A DNA stretch of 9,152 nucleotides. Source: Hydrogenophaga sp. GTDB lineage: Bacteria; Pseudomonadota; Gammaproteobacteria; Burkholderiales; Burkholderiaceae_C. The position numbers and the translations under genes were made by a program. How positions within the stretch are numbered: position 1 is the stretch's first letter; every line of letters begins with the position of its first letter. Location: positions 1 to 9,152 of the forward strand of contig JAUXXN010000313.1 of the NCBI GenBank assembly GCA_030684755.1, in the 5' to 3' direction. The notes below the pieces were generated by a model. It did no database searches. It saw nothing but the letters and a program-made list of their open reading frames with translations, and was not told the origin of the DNA. Of this stretch, positions 1-6,699 are shown piece by piece.

Positions 1-758
1 GGGTGGGCCAGCGGCCACTCGGGGAAGGTGTTGGTGGAAAAACGCTGGTGTACCAAGCCCAGGGCCGACACACAACGCTCGTCCTGCAAATCTTTGAAAT
101 AGGTGCCCACTTGGTCGGCCAGCAGCAGGCCCTTATAAACCACGGTGCGGCTGCTCATACTGACCACGTAATACTCTTTGCTGTGCGTGAGCTTGAGGCG
201 CTGGATGTTGCCGCTGCACGTCTTGCGGATCACATAGAGCTTGCGCTCCAGCGCGTCTTGCACGATCACGTCGTTGCCACGGCCAATGAACACCTGGCGA
301 ATAACCGGCTCTTTCACGCGCACAGACGGCGACATGGGCATATCGGCATTGACTGGCACATCGCGCCAGCCCAACAACACTTGGCCTTCGGCGGCCACGG
401 CGCGCTCCATTTCCTGCTCGCAAGCCAGGCGGCTAGCGTGCTCTTTGGGCATGAAGATCATGCCCACGCCGTATTCGCCGGCGGGGGGCAGCGCGACCCC
501 TTGCGCAGCCATTTCTTCGCGGTACAGCGCATCGGGCAACTGGATCAGCAAACCAGCGCCGTCGCCCATGAGCTTGTCTGCGCCCACGGCACCCCGGTGG
601 TCCAGGTTTTCCAGAATCTTCAGACCTTGCTGAACGATGGCGTGGCTTTTGTGGCCCTTGATGTGCGCCACAAAGCCCACGCCGCAGGCGTCGTGCTCGT
701 TGGCCGGGTCGTACAGACCCTGTTGCTGGAGTTGCTGCTGTTCGGCTGCCGTGGTCAT
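1..758 (-). CDS. gltB: Glutamate synthase (NADPH) large subunit, N-terminal part (cut by window edge)
   Basis: The reading frame is open from an ATG at 758-756 to the window edge, giving 252 whole codons. It encodes the class II glutamine amidotransferase domain of the GOGAT alpha subunit, which releases ammonia from glutamine; the rest of the enzyme uses it to turn 2-oxoglutarate into glutamate with electrons supplied through the GltD partner. Visible marks: a 24-residue propeptide followed by Cys25 in DACGVGFVAHIKG (the N-terminal nucleophile after processing in this family), LDHRGAVGADKLMGDGAG at 52-69, and HQRFSTNTFPEWPLAH at 237-252, all typical of GltB. The full protein is usually about 1,500-1,600 residues, so most lies to the left of the window. 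The start is supported by a good ribosome site at 763-768 and by family N-termini. Its neighbour is the RAYT insertion, not a metabolic gene, so it probably uses its own promoter. Identification is near certain. Confidence 0.97.
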   Translation of the reverse strand, partial: MTTAAEQQQLQQQGLYDPANEHDACGVGFVAHIKGHKSHAIVQQGLKILENLDHRGAVGADKLMGDGAGLLIQLPDALYREEMAAQGVALPPAGEYGVGMIFMPKEHASRLACEQEMERAVAAEGQVLLGWRDVPVNADMPMSPSVRVKEPVIRQVFIGRGNDVIVQDALERKLYVIRKTCSGNIQRLKLTHSKEYYVVSMSSRTVVYKGLLLADQVGTYFKDLQDERCVSALGLVHQRFSTNTFPEWPLAH

Positions 759-762
759 GGCG

Positions 763-768
763 CTTCCT
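763..768 (-). promoter_or_regulatory. Ribosome binding site of gltB
   Basis: The minus strand reads AAAGGAAG followed by four bases and the ATG at 758-756. It is a strong purine-rich Shine-Dalgarno site and fixes the gltB start. Confidence 0.75.
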
Positions 769-809
769 TTTCGGTTCTAAGACGTGAAAACAAAATTCGC
801 GGGTTGCTG

Positions 810-838
810 AGCATAGTGCAATGCAACAAAAATGCCAA
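810..838 (-). promoter_or_regulatory. Predicted sigma-70 promoter of gltB
   Basis: On the minus strand a -35-like TTGGCA (838-833, 5 of 6 to consensus) and a -10-like TATGCT (815-810, 4 of 6) are separated by exactly 17 bases. Transcription would start near 803, giving a leader of about 45 bases before the gltB ATG. The -35 box lies only two bases from the hairpin at 841-871 that marks the RAYT module end, so this is the last host-like sequence before the insertion. This is prediction from spacing and consensus only; no operator was recognised. Confidence 0.5.
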
Positions 839-840
839 GC

Positions 841-871
841 AAAATAATAGGGGTCAGATTCCAATTATTTT
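841..871. repeat. Imperfect palindrome (REP-like hairpin) at the gltB-side end of the RAYT module
   Basis: The arms AAAATAAT (841-848) and ATTATTTT (864-871) are perfect reverse complements. Inside them, after an A/A mismatch, GG (850-851) pairs with CC (861-862), and two G-T pairs can form around the loop TCAGA. The stem carries the GGGGTCAGAT motif. A long stem with an internal mismatch resembles the REP hairpins that RAYT transposases recognise. It also lies downstream of the transposase stop on the minus strand, so it might weakly terminate that transcript, although the stem is AT-rich and not a classical terminator. Confidence 0.55.
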
Positions 872-908
872 CACAAAAAAGCGTTCATTATTTAAACGGG
901 GACATATT
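846..908 (+). repeat. Left-end doublet of the GGGG-N-CA-N-ATT motif
   Basis: Two copies lie in the same direction 48 bases apart: GGGGTCAGATT at 850-860 and GGGGACATATT at 898-908, matching at 9 of 11 positions. Both point into the RAYT module. The sequence around them is strongly AT-rich, for example ATTATTTAAAC just before the second copy. Confidence 0.5.
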
Positions 909-945
909 GAAAATGGGCGCAAAGTATTTGAAATGTATGTGTTTT

Positions 946-1653
946 TTACACGGCGACGGGTCGGGTTGGCCTTGAAACAGGCCGCCCGGGTCGAGATTCG
1001 GTAACACGGCGGTCGGTGCGGTTTTGCAGTTTTTCTACAAAATCGGCATCACCCAGCGCCCAGCCGTGCAGCGTGGCGCCCGTGATGCGGGCTTGTTGCG
1101 GCCCGGCCAAGCCGTTACGCACCATTTCGGCGTATGCCGCTTCGCGGGCAAAAGGCGTGTTGCCCAAGCCCCAATACAGCGCATGCGGTGTGATGCGCCG
1201 GTCTTGCGCCGAGCCAATGTAGTGCCGATGACTGGACCACAAAAAATCAGCCGCCTGCGCCACCATGCCCGCGCGCACCGGGTTCAGGTCAATGTAGGCC
1301 ATGCAGGCCAACAGGTACGCCTCGGACTGCACAACGGTGGATTTGTAGCGCCCCTCCCACAGCGTGCCGCTGCGGTGGTGGGTGTCGTTGAAATAGCGCA
1401 CATAGCGCCGCCCCAGCGCCTGCATCATTTTGGGCACACCGTCTTCGGTTTCAGGTGTCAGCAAGAGGTGAAAATGGTTGTCCATCAACACATAAGCGTG
1501 CAGGGCCACGCGGTGTTTGAGGGCGTTTTCGGTCACCAAACCGAGCAGGGTTTCGCGGTCGGCGTTGCTCAGCACAACGGCTTGGCGGTTGTTGCCGCGC
1601 TGAATCACGTGGTGCGGGTAGCCGGGAACGGTGAGTCGGGGAAGGCGGGCCAT
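946..1653 (-). CDS. REP-associated tyrosine transposase (Y1_Tnp / TnpA-REP family)
   Basis: The 235-residue protein begins MARLPRLTVPGYPHHVIQRG, the characteristic start of the RAYT/IS200-like transposase family, which cleaves and rejoins single-stranded DNA at REP-type hairpins through a 5'-phosphotyrosine link. The metal-binding HUH motif is H60-F61-H62 in MDNHFHLLLTP. The likely catalytic tyrosine is Y120 in ACMAYIDLNPVRAGMV, the most conserved stretch of the family. The segment GTLWEGRYKSTVV (96-108) is also typical. The C-terminus (about 215-235) is an Arg/Pro-rich tail, RPGRPVSRPTRP, probably contacting DNA. Length and motifs are complete, so the gene looks intact. No clear Shine-Dalgarno site precedes the ATG at 1653, so expression may be weak. 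The gene is bracketed by inverted GGGG motifs that are its probable substrates. Confidence 0.93.
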   Translation of the reverse strand: MARLPRLTVPGYPHHVIQRGNNRQAVVLSNADRETLLGLVTENALKHRVALHAYVLMDNHFHLLLTPETEDGVPKMMQALGRRYVRYFNDTHHRSGTLWEGRYKSTVVQSEAYLLACMAYIDLNPVRAGMVAQAADFLWSSHRHYIGSAQDRRITPHALYWGLGNTPFAREAAYAEMVRNGLAGPQQARITGATLHGWALGDADFVEKLQNRTDRRVTESRPGRPVSRPTRPVAV

Positions 1654-1678
1654 GAACGCGGGGCTCAGCGGATGGTTG

Positions 1679-1701
1679 ATCTGGCCCCCATTATCTGCCC
1701 C
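1679..1701 (-). repeat. Right-end doublet of the GGGG-(N)-CAGAT motif
   Basis: On the minus strand GGGGCAGATAA (1701-1691) is followed directly by a G-run leading into GGGGCCAGATC, giving two adjacent copies of the motif found at 850-860, here in the opposite direction. They lie between the stop of the hypothetical gene (1716) and the transposase start (1653), and mark the upstream border of the RAYT module. Confidence 0.5.
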
Positions 1702-1715
1702 GCGCGGCGGCGGCT

Positions 1716-2381
1716 TCAGAGAAAACGGCTGGGCTGACCCACAATGAGTTTGGCCAACTCGTCCAGAGCCGCCGTGTTGAGCTGGGCCACGGTGTAGCGC
1801 GTATTCACAATCTCCAGCCCGTTAACTGCGGCCAGGCGAACTTCAAAACAGCCTTTGTCATGGTCCGGCGTCACCCGCACGCTGGCACGCGCCACCAAGT
1901 CGTGCTCGAACACGATGGACTGCAAGCGGTTGGTGTCGGGATGGCGCAACTCGCGGCGGTCGTGCCGCACCTGCCCAACCCTCAGACGCAACTCAACCCG
2001 CTCCAAGTCGGGCGGGAAGTTAACGCTCACACGCCCCTTGGGCAAGCCTGTCGCCAACGCTGCACCGGGTTGCTGCGGCTCCAATTGCCAACCCAGGGCC
2101 AAATACTCAAACACTTCTTTGCCCCGCAGGGTTTTCTTTCGCGCATCAAACCGAAAGTCGGTCTGCTTCATGGGTGGCCAAGCCGTTTTACCGTCCAAAC
2201 TGAGGCTGACCGCTGCGGGCTCAATCACATTGAGCTGGCGTGGCAGTTCCATGAAGTAGTGCCATACCGTCTTGCAAGCGGCCTCGGTGGCTTGTGTGTT
2301 GGCGTCCAGTTGCTGAAGATCATCGCCTTGCCGCGTTTGCAGCGTCTGCGCCTGTTGCTTGAGCTGATTCAGAAAATTCAT
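1716..2381 (-). CDS. Conserved hypothetical protein, 221 residues, unrecognised
   Basis: I do not recognise this protein. The ATG at 2381-2379 is preferred over an in-frame TTG two codons upstream because AGGGG (2392-2388) stands 6 bases before it. No signal peptide or membrane segment is visible, so it should be cytoplasmic. Residues about 4-36 are rich in Gln, Leu and Asp (NQLKQQAQTLQTRQ and on) and probably form a helix or short coiled coil. Residues 110-200 alternate charged and hydrophobic residues as in beta strands (VELRLRVGQVRHDRREL, RASVRVTP, CFEVRLAAV). The C-terminus is a predicted helix, LDELAKLIVG. Cysteines are only C36 and C178, without a metal motif. It lies 62 bases downstream of the MFS gene in the same direction and could be co-transcribed. 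GC-rich codon use like its neighbours argues for a resident gene. That it is a real gene is likely; function is unknown. Confidence 0.85.
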   Translation of the reverse strand: MNFLNQLKQQAQTLQTRQGDDLQQLDANTQATEAACKTVWHYFMELPRQLNVIEPAAVSLSLDGKTAWPPMKQTDFRFDARKKTLRGKEVFEYLALGWQLEPQQPGAALATGLPKGRVSVNFPPDLERVELRLRVGQVRHDRRELRHPDTNRLQSIVFEHDLVARASVRVTPDHDKGCFEVRLAAVNGLEIVNTRYTVAQLNTAALDELAKLIVGQPSRFL

Positions 2382-2387
2382 ATGCAA

Positions 2388-2392
2388 CCCCT
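2388..2392 (-). promoter_or_regulatory. Ribosome binding site deciding the start of the hypothetical gene
   Basis: AGGGG on the minus strand is 6 bases before the ATG at 2381-2379. It lies directly against the alternative TTG at 2387, which is therefore unlikely to be used. Confidence 0.6.
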
Positions 2393-2443
2393 ATCTGAAA
2401 CGGAAAACGCACTGCGACCCGCGCAAATGCTGTAACTGAAAGT

Positions 2444-3691
2444 TTACCGGGTAGAACCCGCACCGACAGGCACGCGCCCTTGCCACGCAAGCTGAAGGCG
2501 CCAAGCAGCCACCATGCCGAGCAGCGAACAGGCCCCCGTAGCCAGCCATGTCCAGTGCCAGCCGCCCACTTGCATGGCCAGCCAGGCCACCAACGGTGGG
2601 CCCAAAAACTGTCCCAACGCAGACAACTGCTGCATCCAACCCACGGTGGTGGACACGGTATCTTCACTGGGCGCCAGCACCACCGCGAGACCAAACAAGG
2701 TGCCTGGAATCAAGCCGCCGACACCCGAGAAAACCAGCACGGCCACGTACTGCCACACGGGCGACCCATGCGCCGAAAACGCCACCCACGCCCCCAGGGC
2801 CATGGCACCATAAGCCACCGACAAGATCTGTCCGGGCGGCACACCGCGTGCAAACAAGCGCCCTGCACCAATGTTGCCTGCCATGTTGATACCCGCCGCC
2901 AACGCGCTCAGCACACCCACCGCCGCGCCGCTGTAGCCCGCTTGGCTGTAAATGGTGGGCAAAAAACCAACCACCGCCAGCCACTGCCCTGAATACAAAA
3001 AGAACGCCACCGCCACCAACCAAGGACCAGGTGTACTGAGGGTACGCACCAGCCGTGGCCACAACCGCGCTGGCGCTTGGCCCGCAGGTGGACCCACAGA
3101 CACCGCCACAGGCACCCAACGCCACAGCGCTGCCGCAGCCATCAAAGAAACCCCAGCCAACGTCAGCCAAACCCAACGCCACCCCAGCCACTGAATCAAC
3201 GGTGCACCCAAAAGCAAAGCCAAGGCGGTGCCCAATGGCATGTAAGCGCCCCACCAGCCCAAAGCGCGGGCCAAGGTGGGCGGGTGCGCCACCCGCTGGC
3301 GCAACAAACCAGGCGCAGGCAAGACAGCCATCAAAAAGCCCATGCCCTCCACCACACGGGACATCAGCAAGCTGTTAACGCTGGGCGCCAACGCACCCAG
3401 CGCGCTGCCCAGTGCCAGCAACACCAGGCCCGCCAACATCACCCGCCGCGTGCCCAGCCTATCGGCCATCAAGCCCACCATCAAGCCCAGGGTCATGCCC
3501 GCCAGTTGCACCAGCGACAGCAAAAAACCCGCCTGCAACAGCGTCAAACCCAACGATTCACGCAGCACCGGAATAGCCACAGGCAATTTGCCCACGTGCA
3601 AGGCGCAAGTCACACCCACCGCAACCACCAGCGCAGCCAAGCGGCGCGCCTCGGCAGCGGCCTGATGTTGCGATTTGTCGAACCCGCTCAC
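2444..3691 (-). CDS. MFS transporter, CynX/NimT-like, substrate unknown
   Basis: This 415-residue inner-membrane protein has the size and hydrophobicity of a 12-helix major facilitator. Numbered from the GTG at 3691, helix 1 is about 18-40 (LAALVVAVGVTCALHVGKLP). MFS motif A follows helix 2 at about 73-83 (GLMADRLGTRR). A long cytoplasmic loop rich in Pro and Arg near the middle separates the two six-helix halves. The C-terminal half contains GAGRLFARGVPPGQ, a degenerate motif A. The overall pattern recalls the cyanate/nitroimidazole permease (CynX/NimT) group, but I cannot name the substrate. I chose the GTG whose bases overlap the dgt stop (GTGA, 4-nt overlap, suggesting translational coupling). 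Another GTG at 3712, 7 codons upstream, is possible. No Shine-Dalgarno site is obvious for either, consistent with re-initiation after dgt. The transporter family is secure. Confidence 0.9.
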   Translation of the reverse strand: MSGFDKSQHQAAAEARRLAALVVAVGVTCALHVGKLPVAIPVLRESLGLTLLQAGFLLSLVQLAGMTLGLMVGLMADRLGTRRVMLAGLVLLALGSALGALAPSVNSLLMSRVVEGMGFLMAVLPAPGLLRQRVAHPPTLARALGWWGAYMPLGTALALLLGAPLIQWLGWRWVWLTLAGVSLMAAAALWRWVPVAVSVGPPAGQAPARLWPRLVRTLSTPGPWLVAVAFFLYSGQWLAVVGFLPTIYSQAGYSGAAVGVLSALAAGINMAGNIGAGRLFARGVPPGQILSVAYGAMALGAWVAFSAHGSPVWQYVAVLVFSGVGGLIPGTLFGLAVVLAPSEDTVSTTVGWMQQLSALGQFLGPPLVAWLAMQVGGWHWTWLATGACSLLGMVAAWRLQLAWQGRVPVGAGSTR

Positions 3692-4878
3692 GGAAACAAC
3701 ACGGTCCCGCACAGCCGCTGGTGCTCACGGATGGCAAAGCGGTCAGTCATGCCCGCAATGTAGTCGGCCACCGCACGCGCAGGGTGCTGGCTGCGTCCAT
3801 GGGCCTCGGGCAACTCATTAGGGGCATGCAAATACAGATCAAACAGATCGGTCACCACCCGACGCGCACGGTCGGTGGTCTCCACCACCTGCGGGTGCCG
3901 GTACAGATTGCGCAGTAAAAACGTTTTCAACACCTGCGATCGCGCGCGCATGTCCGGTGAAAATGCCACCAACCCAGGGCCGCTGCGCACCTCGGCCAAG
4001 CTCTGCACACCTGCGGCGCTGATCAGCGCTCGGGTGGTGTCGATCACGTCGTACACCTGATCGCTCAGCATCAGGCGTATGGATTCAAACAACAACCGGC
4101 GCCCCACCAGCCGGGGGTGTGCGTTCAGGGCCTGCAATCGGTAATGTTCAAACAGCGGAACCTCGGCCAATTGGTCCATCGTCAACAAGCCGGAACGCAC
4201 ACCATCGTCAACGTCGTGGGCGTTGTAGGCAATCTCGTCGGCCAGGTTGCACAGCTGGGCTTCCAGCGAAGGCGACCCCCCTTGCAAAAACCGCTGTGCC
4301 ACACCCCCAGGCTCTTGCGCTTCCAGACGCACAGCATTGGCCCGCGAGCAATGCTTCAAGATCCCTTCTCGGGTTTCAAAACTCAAATTCAAGCCATTGA
4401 AAGCCGGGTAACGCTCCTCCAGTTCGTCGACCACGCGCAGGCTCTGCAGGTTGTGCTCAAAGCCCCAGGCTTCAGGCTCGTCCCGACCCTCCGTGGTGGA
4501 CAAAGACCTAAGGCAAGCATGCAGCGCGTCCTGTCCGGCATGGCCAAACGGCGTGTGCCCCAGGTCGTGCGCCAGCGCCACCGCTTCCACCAGGTCTTCG
4601 TTCAAATGCAGCGACCGGGCAATGCTGCGCCCCAGTTGCGCCACCTCCAGCGAATGGGTCAGCCGGGTGCGGAACAGGTCGCCCTCATGGTTCAGGAACA
4701 CCTGCGTTTTGTAGACCAAACGGCGAAAAGCGGTGGAATGGATCACCCGATCGCGGTCGCGCTGAAACGCGGTGCGCGTGGGGGCGTCAGGCTCCGCATA
4801 ACGCCGCCCCCGGCTTTTCGCCGGGTTGCAAGCGTAAGCCGCCAAACCCGCTGAAGCCGGGGCACTGGGTAGCGTCAT
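3688..4878 (-). CDS. dgt: Deoxyguanosinetriphosphate triphosphohydrolase-like protein (HD domain)
   Basis: The 396-residue cytoplasmic protein belongs to the dGTPase family, which splits dNTPs into deoxynucleoside and triphosphate and trims nucleotide pools. The N-terminal signature [20 protein letters not shown] spans 40-59. The metal-binding HD residues are H75 ([10 protein letters not shown]), H104-D105 ([13 protein letters not shown]) and D214 ([19 protein letters not shown]). The C-terminal part ends with [18 protein letters not shown], also family-typical. The length fits the shorter dGTPase-like (type 2) subfamily, not the roughly 500-residue E. coli Dgt, so substrate preference may be broader than dGTP. 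The ATG at 4878 overlaps the aroB stop by 4 nt (ATGA); a TTG at 4890 is the only longer choice nearby. All key residues are present. dgt next to aroB is a conserved betaproteobacterial arrangement. Confidence 0.96.
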   Translation of the reverse strand: MTLPSAPASAGLAAYACNPAKSRGRRYAEPDAPTRTAFQRDRDRVIHSTAFRRLVYKTQVFLNHEGDLFRTRLTHSLEVAQLGRSIARSLHLNEDLVEAVALAHDLGHTPFGHAGQDALHACLRSLSTTEGRDEPEAWGFEHNLQSLRVVDELEERYPAFNGLNLSFETREGILKHCSRANAVRLEAQEPGGVAQRFLQGGSPSLEAQLCNLADEIAYNAHDVDDGVRSGLLTMDQLAEVPLFEHYRLQALNAHPRLVGRRLLFESIRLMLSDQVYDVIDTTRALISAAGVQSLAEVRSGPGLVAFSPDMRARSQVLKTFLLRNLYRHPQVVETTDRARRVVTDLFDLYLHAPNELPEAHGRSQHPARAVADYIAGMTDRFAIREHQRLCGTVLFP

Positions 4879-6023
4879 GCGGGGATGCAACTGGCTTCAA
4901 TCACGCGCGCCACCACGCCGTCTGGTGCGCTGCGCACCACCGCCTGGCCCGGCCCATCAATCAACACAAACTTGATCTCTCCCGCTTCGGACTTTTTGTC
5001 CACACGCATCAGCGCCAAATAGCGGCCTACGTTGTCTTGCGCATCCAGCACAGGCGCCACGGTGGGCAAACCCGCCCGTTGAATCAGCAAGGTCAGGCGC
5101 GCCACAAAAGCCGCATCCACCAAACCCAACGACTCCGACAAGCGGGCGGCCATCACCATTCCGCAACCCACCGCCTCGCCGTGCAGCCACTGCCCGTAAC
5201 CCATGCCCGCCTCAATGGCATGGCCAAAGGTATGGCCAAAATTCAGAATGGCACGCAGCCCCGATTCACGCTCGTCTTGCCCCACCACATGCGTCTTGAT
5301 CTCGCAGCTTTGCTTCACTGCGTATGCCAAAGCCTGTGGATCGCGTGCCATCAAGGCATCCATGTTGGCCTCAATCCAGTCCAGAAACGCCATGTCCGCT
5401 ATCGGACCATATTTGATGACCTCGGCCAAACCCGCGCTCAACTCTCGCAACGGCAAGGTCTTGAGCGTGTCCAGGTCACAAATCACACGCTGCGGCTGGT
5501 AAAACGCACCAATCATGTTCTTGCCCAGCGGGTGGTTGATGGCTGTTTTGCCACCCACCGACGAGTCCACCTGCGCCAACAAGGTGGTGGGCACCTGCAC
5601 AAAAGGTACACCGCGCATGTAGCTGGCAGCAGCAAAGCCGGTCATGTCGCCCACCACGCCACCGCCCAGGGCAAACAACACCGTCTTGCGGTCGCAACCT
5701 TGGCCCAGCAAGTCGTCAAAAATCAGATTCAACGATTCCCAGGTTTTGTAAACCTCACCATCAGGCAGCACCACCGTGTGAACCGCCGGGTAACGGGGTG
5801 TGAGGGCCGATGCAAGGCGTTGCGCATACAGAGGTGCCACCGTTTCGTTCGTCACGATCACCGCACACGCCGCAGCGGGCAAGCCGATGTAGCTCGCGTC
5901 ACAGTCAAACAGCTCGGAGCCGATCAAGATGCCGTAGCTTCGATCGCCAAGCGCAATGTTGACCTGTTGGGTCAAAAGAGGGAGAGTCTGGATGGGGTGC
6001 GGGGTCTGCGTGTTCATAGCCAT
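4875..6023 (-). CDS. aroB: 3-dehydroquinate synthase
   Basis: AroB converts DAHP to 3-dehydroquinate, step 2 of the shikimate pathway, using NAD and a divalent metal in the cytoplasm. The 382-residue product has usual family length. The nucleotide site appears as [20 protein letters not shown] (117-136), followed by [20 protein letters not shown] and [20 protein letters not shown]. The metal ligands are E201 (GLAEVIKYG), H264 ([11 protein letters not shown]) and H281 ([10 protein letters not shown]), with the 63- and 17-residue spacings expected for the family. The start is the ATG at 6023, with a second ATG two codons later at 6017 that cannot be excluded; a weak AGGG lies about 10 bases upstream. 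The 116-base gap back to aroK (6024-6139) holds no clear terminator or promoter, so aroK-aroB read-through is likely. The stop overlaps the dgt ATG. Confidence 0.98.
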   Translation of the reverse strand: MAMNTQTPHPIQTLPLLTQQVNIALGDRSYGILIGSELFDCDASYIGLPAAACAVIVTNETVAPLYAQRLASALTPRYPAVHTVVLPDGEVYKTWESLNLIFDDLLGQGCDRKTVLFALGGGVVGDMTGFAAASYMRGVPFVQVPTTLLAQVDSSVGGKTAINHPLGKNMIGAFYQPQRVICDLDTLKTLPLRELSAGLAEVIKYGPIADMAFLDWIEANMDALMARDPQALAYAVKQSCEIKTHVVGQDERESGLRAILNFGHTFGHAIEAGMGYGQWLHGEAVGCGMVMAARLSESLGLVDAAFVARLTLLIQRAGLPTVAPVLDAQDNVGRYLALMRVDKKSEAGEIKFVLIDGPGQAVVRSAPDGVVARVIEASCIPA

Positions 6024-6139
6024 GAAGTTTAGGCCCTGCGAAACACCCAGCGAGCTCTGGCACCCAGCAGATTCACCGAAAGCCCATCAAAACCCACCCA
6101 AAGCACACCGGGTGTGGCGCCAGCTTTCAGCGGTTGAAC

Positions 6140-6685
6140 CTAAACATCAGAGGAGCCCGGGAGCGCAGGTTGGGCCACGAACCCCGCCAACTCCAGCTGC
6201 ATCACGATCATGTTGACCAACGAAGCCACCGAAGGGCGCCCCGTTTCGATCACGAAGTGCGCCGTTTCCCGGTACAACGGATCGCGCACCGTGTAGAGGT
6301 CTCGCAAACGCTGCAACGGATCGGCCACTTGCAGCAGTGGCCGGTTTTTATCGTGGCGCAAGCGGCGAAACACCTCTTCGGGTGAAGACCGCAGGTAAAT
6401 CACTTGCCCACGGTCGTGCAGACGGGCCCGGTTTTCAGCGCGCAACACCGAACCACCACCCGTGGACAAGACACAGGCCACACCCTGGGTCAACTCGTCT
6501 AACACGGCTTGCTCTATGTCACGAAAATGCTCCTCCCCTTCTCGCTCGAAAAACTCACGGATTGAGCAGCCTATTCGCTGCTCGATTACGTGGTCCGAGT
6601 CAAAAAAAGGAAGCGACAGACGCCGGGCGAGGTGACGCCCGACGGTTGATTTTCCTGATCCGGGTAGGCCGATGAGAAAGATCAA
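6140..6685 (-). CDS. aroK: Shikimate kinase (TTG start)
   Basis: AroK phosphorylates shikimate at the 3-hydroxyl with ATP, step 5 of chorismate synthesis. The 181-residue protein has Walker [10 protein letters not shown] (6-14), the shikimate-binding FDSD with D29 and D31, R55 in HFRDIEQAV, the STGGGSV loop (74-80), the lid arginine R115 in DKNRPLL, and R134 in [10 protein letters not shown]. The start must be the TTG at 6685-6683: the frame has a TGA two codons upstream and no ATG or GTG between. This gives a very short N-terminus (MIFLIG) before the P-loop, which still contains the first beta strand. A TAAGG site overlapping the stop of the upstream lipoprotein gene stands 9 bases before the TTG, suggesting translational coupling over the 11-base gap. 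The C-terminal tail after about 165 is variable and probably not catalytic. Confidence 0.96.
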   Translation of the reverse strand: MIFLIGLPGSGKSTVGRHLARRLSLPFFDSDHVIEQRIGCSIREFFEREGEEHFRDIEQAVLDELTQGVACVLSTGGGSVLRAENRARLHDRGQVIYLRSSPEEVFRRLRHDKNRPLLQVADPLQRLRDLYTVRDPLYRETAHFVIETGRPSVASLVNMIVMQLELAGFVAQPALPGSSDV

Positions 6686-6694
6686 AGGTCAATA

Positions 6695-6699
6695 CCTTA
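6695..6699 (-). promoter_or_regulatory. Ribosome binding site of aroK, overlapping the upstream stop codon
   Basis: The minus strand reads TAAGG, in which TAA (6699-6697) is the stop codon of the Ig-like lipoprotein gene and AAGG serves as Shine-Dalgarno for the TTG at 6685, 9 bases on. Ribosomes finishing the lipoprotein gene would be placed over the aroK start. Confidence 0.6.

Larger units (their letters stand above)
841..1701 (-). mobile_element. RAYT (REP-associated tyrosine transposase) module inserted between gltB and a hypothetical gene
   Basis: The module consists of a Y1-type transposase gene flanked on both sides by short GGGG-rich motifs in inverted orientation. AATAGGGGTCAGAT on the plus strand (846-859) and AATGGGGGCCAGAT on the minus strand (1692-1679) match at 12 of 14 positions. 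A second, less exact copy sits beside each: GGGGACATATT at 898-908 (plus) and GGGGCAGATAA at 1701-1691 (minus). RAYTs usually occur once per genome location as domesticated relatives of IS200/IS605 and act on dispersed REP hairpins. The exact borders are inferred from these motifs; no target-site duplication was seen, and none is expected for this class. The AT-rich stretch 841-945 contrasts with the GC-rich host genes. Confidence 0.6.

Noticed and set aside
841..871. Hairpin considered as a true Rho-independent terminator of the transposase transcript
   Set aside because: The outer stem is entirely A/T and the T-run lies inside the stem instead of after a GC-rich one; a REP-like end explains it better.
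3..1004. Long plus-strand open frame (333 codons) antisense to gltB and the transposase tail
   Set aside because: It mirrors the clearly coding gltB frame in GC-rich DNA, runs through the intergenic AT-rich stretch, and has no recognisable domain.
4117..4854. Plus-strand open frame of 245 codons opposite dgt
   Set aside because: It is a shadow of dgt, whose catalytic residues are all present in the minus frame.
5037..6032. Plus-strand open frame of 331 codons opposite aroB
   Set aside because: Its translation is rich in His, Gln and Arg as expected of an antisense shadow, and aroB is unambiguous on the other strand.
6104..6116. Palindrome CACACCGGGTGTG in the aroK-aroB gap
   Set aside because: With a one-base centre it cannot form a hairpin terminator, has no following T-run, and nothing indicates a repressor site.
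6024..6139. Possible internal promoter or small RNA between aroK and aroB
   Set aside because: No -35/-10 pair with acceptable spacing, no small open frame with a ribosome site and no stable stem-loop were found by eye.
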